The notes beneath the pieces are model-generated. The model ran no database searches. It was not told the origin of the DNA and saw only the letters and a list, made by a program, of their open reading frames with translations. The position numbers and the translations under genes are program-made. This document shows positions 5,542 through 8,978 of a stretch of 8,978 nucleotides of DNA, piece by piece (position 1 is the stretch's first letter; each line of letters opens with the position of its first letter). Source of the stretch: Hydrogenophaga sp. (lineage in GTDB: Bacteria; Pseudomonadota; Gammaproteobacteria; Burkholderiales; Burkholderiaceae_C); assembly GCA_020047875.1 (NCBI GenBank), contig JAIFNE010000148.1:1-8978 (forward strand), given 5' to 3'.

Positions 5542-6749
5542 CGGGCAGCTCCGGTATCCGGCGCCGCCGGCTTGACCAGGGCATCCACCACGCTCACCCG
5601 CACGCCCGCCGTGAGCGCCTTGGCGCTGTAAACCACCACCGTGTCGCCCGCGGCCAGGCCTTCCAACACCTGCACCTGGCCGTCCAGGCTGCGCGCGCCC
5701 AGACGCACCGGCGCGAATGCGGGCGTGCCCTCGCGCAGGCGCCAGACGCCGGTTTCGCCCTGCCAGTGCTGAATGGCGGCGTTGGGCAGCAACAGAGCAT
5801 CGGGCATCGGTGGCAGGGCCAGCGTCACCTCGGCCAGTTCGCCCATGGCCAGGCCGCTCGGCAAGGTGTCAAACGCGACCTGCGCCACCCGCTCTTCGGT
5901 CACGCTGTCGGCCACCAGCTCGACGCGCGCCACCCGGCCCGGCACCGGTGACCCGGGCCGAGAACGCAACACGATCTGGGCCGGCAGGCCCACAGCCAGG
6001 CCGGCCGAACGGCCCTGGTCCACGCGCACCTTCACCCACAGGCTGGCCGGGTCCACCAGGCGCAGCACCGCCTGGCCAGCCACCACGGTGGAGCCGGGCT
6101 CAGCCTCGCGGCTCACCACCACGCCCGCCGTGCTGGCCACCAGCCGCACGTTGCTGCGCTGCCGGGCCAGCGCCTGCTGTTCGGCCACCAGGCGCAAGCG
6201 CTCCTGGCCTTGCCCGAGCAAATTCGCCTGCGCCGAAAGTACCGCCGCGTCGGCCGAGAGCTTCTCCTGCTGACGCGCTTCCAGAGCGCCCGCGCTGATG
6301 AAGTTTTGATCAGCCAGCGTCTGGTTGCGCCGCGCGTTGATTTCGGCCAACCGCAGACGGGCTTGGGCGTCGGTCAGTTGCGCCCTGGCACCAGTCTCGC
6401 CGCTGGCCGCCCGCGCAATCGATGCATTGAGCGCCATCAGGCGCTGGTCCAGATCGACCGGGTCCATTTCTGCCAGCACCTGGCCAGCCTGCACCGCATC
6501 GCCCACATCGACCCGCACCGACAGCACGCGCCCGGCCACCGTGGGGCCGATCAGGGCGCTGCGCTGCGCCTCCACCGTACCGATGCCAAAAATCGACGGC
6601 TGGAGCCGCCCGAGCGCCACCTCGGTCACGGTGACACGCGTGGGCGCCAGCGGCCCGGTCCGCGTGAGCACAAAGGCCATCGCTGCCAGCAAGGCCAGCA
6701 CCAGCAGGCCCAAGCCGATTCGGCGTATCCACAAAGCATTGGCTTTCAT
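5538..6749 (-). CDS. Periplasmic adaptor (membrane fusion) protein, HlyD/RND type
   Basis: This 403-residue adaptor would join the FtsX-type permease to an outer-membrane channel. A single N-terminal membrane anchor is seen at about 11-28. The lipoyl half-motif GRVLSVRVDVGDAVQAGQ at 73-90 and its partner ASTAGVVVSREAEPGSTV at 205-222 bracket an Ala/Gln/Arg-rich alpha-helical hairpin (about 97-198). A beta-barrel follows (about 236-313), then a membrane-proximal domain (about 318-385). At the hairpin tip, R141-x3-L145-x6-S152 (RNQTLADQNFIS) fits the RLS motif used by adaptors to dock on TolC. The ATG overlaps the TetR stop and its own stop overlaps the permease start. No signal-peptidase II lipobox is present. 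MacA, DevB and RND adaptors are close alternatives; the genetic link to an FtsX permease favours MacA/DevB. Confidence 0.92.
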   Translation of the reverse strand: MKANALWIRRIGLGLLVLALLAAMAFVLTRTGPLAPTRVTVTEVALGRLQPSIFGIGTVEAQRSALIGPTVAGRVLSVRVDVGDAVQAGQVLAEMDPVDLDQRLMALNASIARAASGETGARAQLTDAQARLRLAEINARRNQTLADQNFISAGALEARQQEKLSADAAVLSAQANLLGQGQERLRLVAEQQALARQRSNVRLVASTAGVVVSREAEPGSTVVAGQAVLRLVDPASLWVKVRVDQGRSAGLAVGLPAQIVLRSRPGSPVPGRVARVELVADSVTEERVAQVAFDTLPSGLAMGELAEVTLALPPMPDALLLPNAAIQHWQGETGVWRLREGTPAFAPVRLGARSLDGQVQVLEGLAAGDTVVVYSAKALTAGVRVSVVDALVKPAAPDTGAAR

Positions 6750-7420
6750 TGGCTTGCACTTTCAAGATTAGCAGGCACCTGCCTGCATACGGATGACTCC
6801 TGCTCACGCGCAAAGCCAAACAGGAAATGACGAAACACGCGCGGCGCCAGCGGCTCCATGCCAGCCAGCTGACCACTCACCAGCGCCTGCATCACCAGCC
6901 CTTGAACCGATCCGATAAAGAGGACGGTGGCCGACTCCAGATCAGCTTCGGGCAACAACTGCCCTTGCTCGCGTGCCCTCGTCAGCAGCCCCATCACGAG
7001 CACCCGGTAGCGCTGCATCAAGCCGCGCACCCGGACTTTGAGCGGGGTGTCGGCCGCATGCTGCAGTTCCTGAAAGATCAGACGCGGCACGCCTGGGTAT
7101 CGGATCACGAAGGCCACATGCGCCTTGAACACCGCCTGCAACGCCGCCAGCGGATGCGGCGCGTGCGCCGCTGCGGCATGGAGTTCATCGAGCAAATGCT
7201 CGGTCGTCCAGTCCAGCACCGCCAGCCACAGGCCTTCCTTGCTCGCAAAGTGGCGAAACACCGCGCCCTGGGTGATGCCCACCGCCTCGGCCAGGTCGGC
7301 CGTGGTGACCTGGGCTGGACTCTGCTGCGCCGCGAGCTGCACCGCCGCTTGCACCAGGCTGGCCTGGCGCTGTTCGGTCGGGCGCTTGAGTGCGCTGCGC
7401 TCTGATGCGCGGGTTAGCAT
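6746..7420 (-). CDS. TetR/AcrR-family transcriptional regulator
   Basis: This 224-residue regulator is the first gene of the exporter operon. The N-terminal helix-turn-helix is clear: TTADLAEAVGITQGAVFRHF at 39-58, followed by the family's conserved KEGLW at 61-65. The C-terminal part (about 70-205) is the variable helical ligand-binding and dimer domain. The ATG at 7420 lies about 29 bases below a predicted transcription start and is not preceded by a strong Shine-Dalgarno. Its stop overlaps the adaptor ATG (ATGA). It probably represses its own operon through the dyad at 7436-7451 and releases it on binding a ligand, possibly the pump substrate. The divergent permease gene may be under the same control. 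The residues after about 205 are polar and likely flexible. Confidence 0.93.
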   Translation of the reverse strand: MLTRASERSALKRPTEQRQASLVQAAVQLAAQQSPAQVTTADLAEAVGITQGAVFRHFASKEGLWLAVLDWTTEHLLDELHAAAAHAPHPLAALQAVFKAHVAFVIRYPGVPRLIFQELQHAADTPLKVRVRGLMQRYRVLVMGLLTRAREQGQLLPEADLESATVLFIGSVQGLVMQALVSGQLAGMEPLAPRVFRHFLFGFAREQESSVCRQVPANLESASQ

Positions 7421-7430
7421 GGGTCGTTCA

Positions 7431-7458
7431 TTTATGTAATTGCGTAATTACTTATATT
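7431..7458 (+). promoter_or_regulatory. Candidate promoter for the plus-strand permease
   Basis: TTTATG (7431-7436), a 16-base spacer and TATATT (7453-7458) make a plausible sigma-70 promoter that would start near 7465, about 57 bases before the ATG at 7522. The -10 matches five of six consensus bases and the -35 only three. The spacer holds nearly all of the dyad, the usual place for a repressor to block RNA polymerase. Confidence 0.35.
7436..7451. promoter_or_regulatory. Candidate TetR operator dyad
   Basis: GTAATTGCGTAATTAC is an inverted repeat with perfect 6-bp arms (GTAATT / AATTAC) around a 4-base centre, in an AT-rich island within very GC-rich DNA. It lies 16 bases upstream of the TetR start, in the divergent gap. 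The size suits the short operators of TetR-family dimers. That this regulator binds it is inferred from position and symmetry. Confidence 0.6.
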
Positions 7459-7485
7459 TTAAACCGAGGTTTTCTCGTTCGGCAA
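7456..7485 (-). promoter_or_regulatory. Candidate promoter for the TetR-exporter operon
   Basis: On the minus strand, TTGCCG (7485-7480), an 18-base spacer and TAAAAT (7461-7456) form a plausible sigma-70 promoter. Transcription would start near 7449, inside the dyad, giving a leader of about 29 bases before the TetR ATG. TATAAG (7456-7451) is an alternative -10 but lacks a -35. Confidence 0.35.
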
Positions 7486-7521
7486 TCCGCTACCTGCCCG
7501 GCGGCCCTAAGCTCTCTCCCC

Positions 7522-8978
7522 ATGCTGGCTTTGCTCAAGACCTTTTCGTGGCAGGAACTGCGCCACCACCCCTGGCGCAACGCCTCGGCGGTGGTGGCCG
7601 TGATGCTGGGCGTGGCGCTGGCGCTGGCGGTGCACCTGATCAACGCCTCGGCGCTGTCCGAGTTCTCGGGCGCGGTGCGTTCGGTGAACGGCCAGCCCGA
7701 TCTGGAACTGCGCGCGCGCCAGGGTCTGCTGGACGACGCGCTGCTGGAGCGCGTGGCGGCGCAGCCGGGCGTGGCCATCGCCAGCCCGGTGCTGGAGCTG
7801 CCCACCAGCGCGCGCGCGCCCGGCGGTGCATCGGTGGCGCTGCGGCTGCTGGGGGTGGATGCGCTCGCGGTGGCCGGCGTCTCGCCGGCGCTGATGCCGC
7901 GGGCCGATGCCGGGCGGGCTGGTGCGCGGCGGCTGGACCTGTTTGCGCCCGACGCGGTCTACCTCAACCCGGCGGCGCGCCTCGCCTTGGGCGAGCCCGA
8001 CACGGTAGAGGTGCAGACCGGGCTGAGCTGGGTCACGCTGCGGGTGGCTGGCAGCGTGGGCGCGCCCGGCGCGGCGCTGGCGGTGATGGACGTGGCCGCG
8101 GCGCAAGACCTGCTCGCGCGCAACGGCCAGCTCAGCCGCATCGACCTGCGCCTGAGCCCCGGCACCGATGCCGACGCGCTGCTCACCGCGCTCGCGCTGC
8201 CCGCCAGCGTGTTCGCGCAGCGGCCCGAGCAGGCGGGCGAGCGGGTCAGCAACCTGTCGCGCGCCTACCGGGTGAACCTCACCGTGCTGGCACTGGTGGC
8301 GCTGTTCACCGGCGCCTTCCTGGTGTTTTCGGTGCTCTCGCTCTCGGTGGCACGGCGCCAGCAACAGTTTGCGTTGCTCGGTGTGCTGGGCCTGTCGGCA
8401 CCCGAGCGGCTCAGACTGGTGTTGGCCGAGTCGGCGCTGCTGGGTGCGCTGGGCAGCGCGCTGGGGGTCGCGCTGGGCACAGCACTCGCCGCGCTGGCGC
8501 TGCGGCTGCTGGGCGGCGACCTGGGCGGCGGCTACTTTGCCGGCGAAGCACCGCCGCTGCAGTGGAGCGCGGGCGCTGCCCTGCTCTACGGTGCGCTGGG
8601 CACCGTGGCCGCGGTGGTGGGTGGCTGGTGGCCCGCGCGCGCCACCGCGCAAATGGCGCCGGCCCTGGCACTCAAAGGCCTGGGTGCGGCGGCGCCACCC
8701 GGCGCACGCCGCCACACGCTGGCGCTGGGCCTGATGGCGCTGGCGGCCGCGCTGGCCTGGGCACCGCCGGTGGCCGGCATTCCGCTGGCGGCCTACCTCT
8801 CGGTGGGCCTGCTGCTGGTGGGCGGCATCGCGGCGCTGCCGCTGACGGTGGGCTGGCTGCTGAACGGCCTTGCGCCGCTGGTGGCCAAACGTGTGTTGCC
8901 CATGCTGGCGGTCGAGCGCTCGCGCCGGCTGCGCGAAACCGCGGCGGTGGCCACCAGCGGCGTGGTGGCCAGCCTGGC
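7522..8978 (+). CDS. Large FtsX-family ABC permease (partial, 3' end beyond window)
   Basis: The frame is open from the ATG at 7522 to the window edge, giving 485 codons without a stop. The protein opens MLALLKTFSWQELRHHPWRN. TM1 follows at about 21-40, then a periplasmic MacB-like domain (about 41-250). The FtsX core comes next: a helix at 254-273, SVARRQQQFALLGVLGLS at 275-292, a helix at about 301-328 and another at 351-373. More hydrophobic segments follow at about 400-450, then MLAVERSRRLRETAAV, which looks like the start of a second FtsX unit. Two FtsX units in one chain would give about 800-850 residues, as in AttF/AttG or YbbP-type permeases. No purine-rich ribosome site precedes the ATG. 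It is divergent from the TetR-exporter operon. Its ATPase is not in view and may be encoded downstream. The substrate is unknown. Confidence 0.88.
   Translation, partial: MLALLKTFSWQELRHHPWRNASAVVAVMLGVALALAVHLINASALSEFSGAVRSVNGQPDLELRARQGLLDDALLERVAAQPGVAIASPVLELPTSARAPGGASVALRLLGVDALAVAGVSPALMPRADAGRAGARRLDLFAPDAVYLNPAARLALGEPDTVEVQTGLSWVTLRVAGSVGAPGAALAVMDVAAAQDLLARNGQLSRIDLRLSPGTDADALLTALALPASVFAQRPEQAGERVSNLSRAYRVNLTVLALVALFTGAFLVFSVLSLSVARRQQQFALLGVLGLSAPERLRLVLAESALLGALGSALGVALGTALAALALRLLGGDLGGGYFAGEAPPLQWSAGAALLYGALGTVAAVVGGWWPARATAQMAPALALKGLGAAAPPGARRHTLALGLMALAAALAWAPPVAGIPLAAYLSVGLLLVGGIAALPLTVGWLLNGLAPLVAKRVLPMLAVERSRRLRETAAVATSGVVASL

Noticed and set aside
3644..5631. Plus-strand frames opposite the exporter ATPase and permease
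   Set aside because: They are low-complexity, His/Gln/Arg-rich translations lying antisense to intact ABC motifs.
7507..8715. Minus-strand frame of 402 codons opposite the FtsX permease
   Set aside because: Its composition (Gln/Arg/His/Ala-rich) is that of a shadow frame. The plus strand encodes a coherent membrane protein with FtsX features through the same bases.

Overview
The window is GC-rich DNA with the codon habits of a betaproteobacterium, most likely a member of the Burkholderiales such as the Comamonadaceae. This placement rests on base composition and general protein character, not on a marker gene. Almost all the sequence is coding. Seven of the eight protein genes lie on the minus strand and one lies on the plus strand at the right end. 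No RNA genes other than a riboswitch, no insertion sequences, no CRISPR and no phage genes were seen.

Left part (1-3270): a thiamine (or thiamine phosphate/TPP) uptake operon reading leftwards. In transcription order it has a candidate promoter (about 3189-3215), a TPP riboswitch (about 3095-3180), a stem-rich leader that appears to hide the ribosome binding site (3012-3090), the periplasmic binding protein thiB (1965-3011), the double permease thiP (229-1968, GTG start overlapping the thiB stop) and the ATPase thiQ (206 down to the window edge, truncated). The riboswitch confirms the thiamine assignment independently of the protein sequences. A perfect 13-bp terminator hairpin (3241-3270) separates this operon from the next gene.

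Middle (3308-3478): a lone 56-residue, very basic protein of unknown function.

Right-centre (3578-7420): a tight four-gene operon reading leftwards, consisting of a TetR-family regulator, a periplasmic adaptor (HlyD/RND type), an FtsX-like permease and its ATPase. Each junction is a 4-base ATGA overlap. This is a MacAB/DevBCA-type exporter. The adaptor carries the TolC-docking RLS pattern at its hairpin tip, so a tripartite pump with an outer-membrane channel encoded elsewhere is expected.

Right end (7421-8978): a 101-bp, AT-rich divergent intergenic region with a dyad that is the best candidate for the TetR operator. It is followed by the first 485 codons of a second, larger FtsX-family permease on the plus strand, which runs off the window. 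The dyad lies between the elements of a candidate plus-strand promoter and at the start point of a candidate minus-strand promoter, so one regulator could control both directions.

I found no clearly new system. The most informative items are the riboswitch with its nested ribosome-site-hiding stem, the shared operator between two FtsX-type systems, and the small basic protein.
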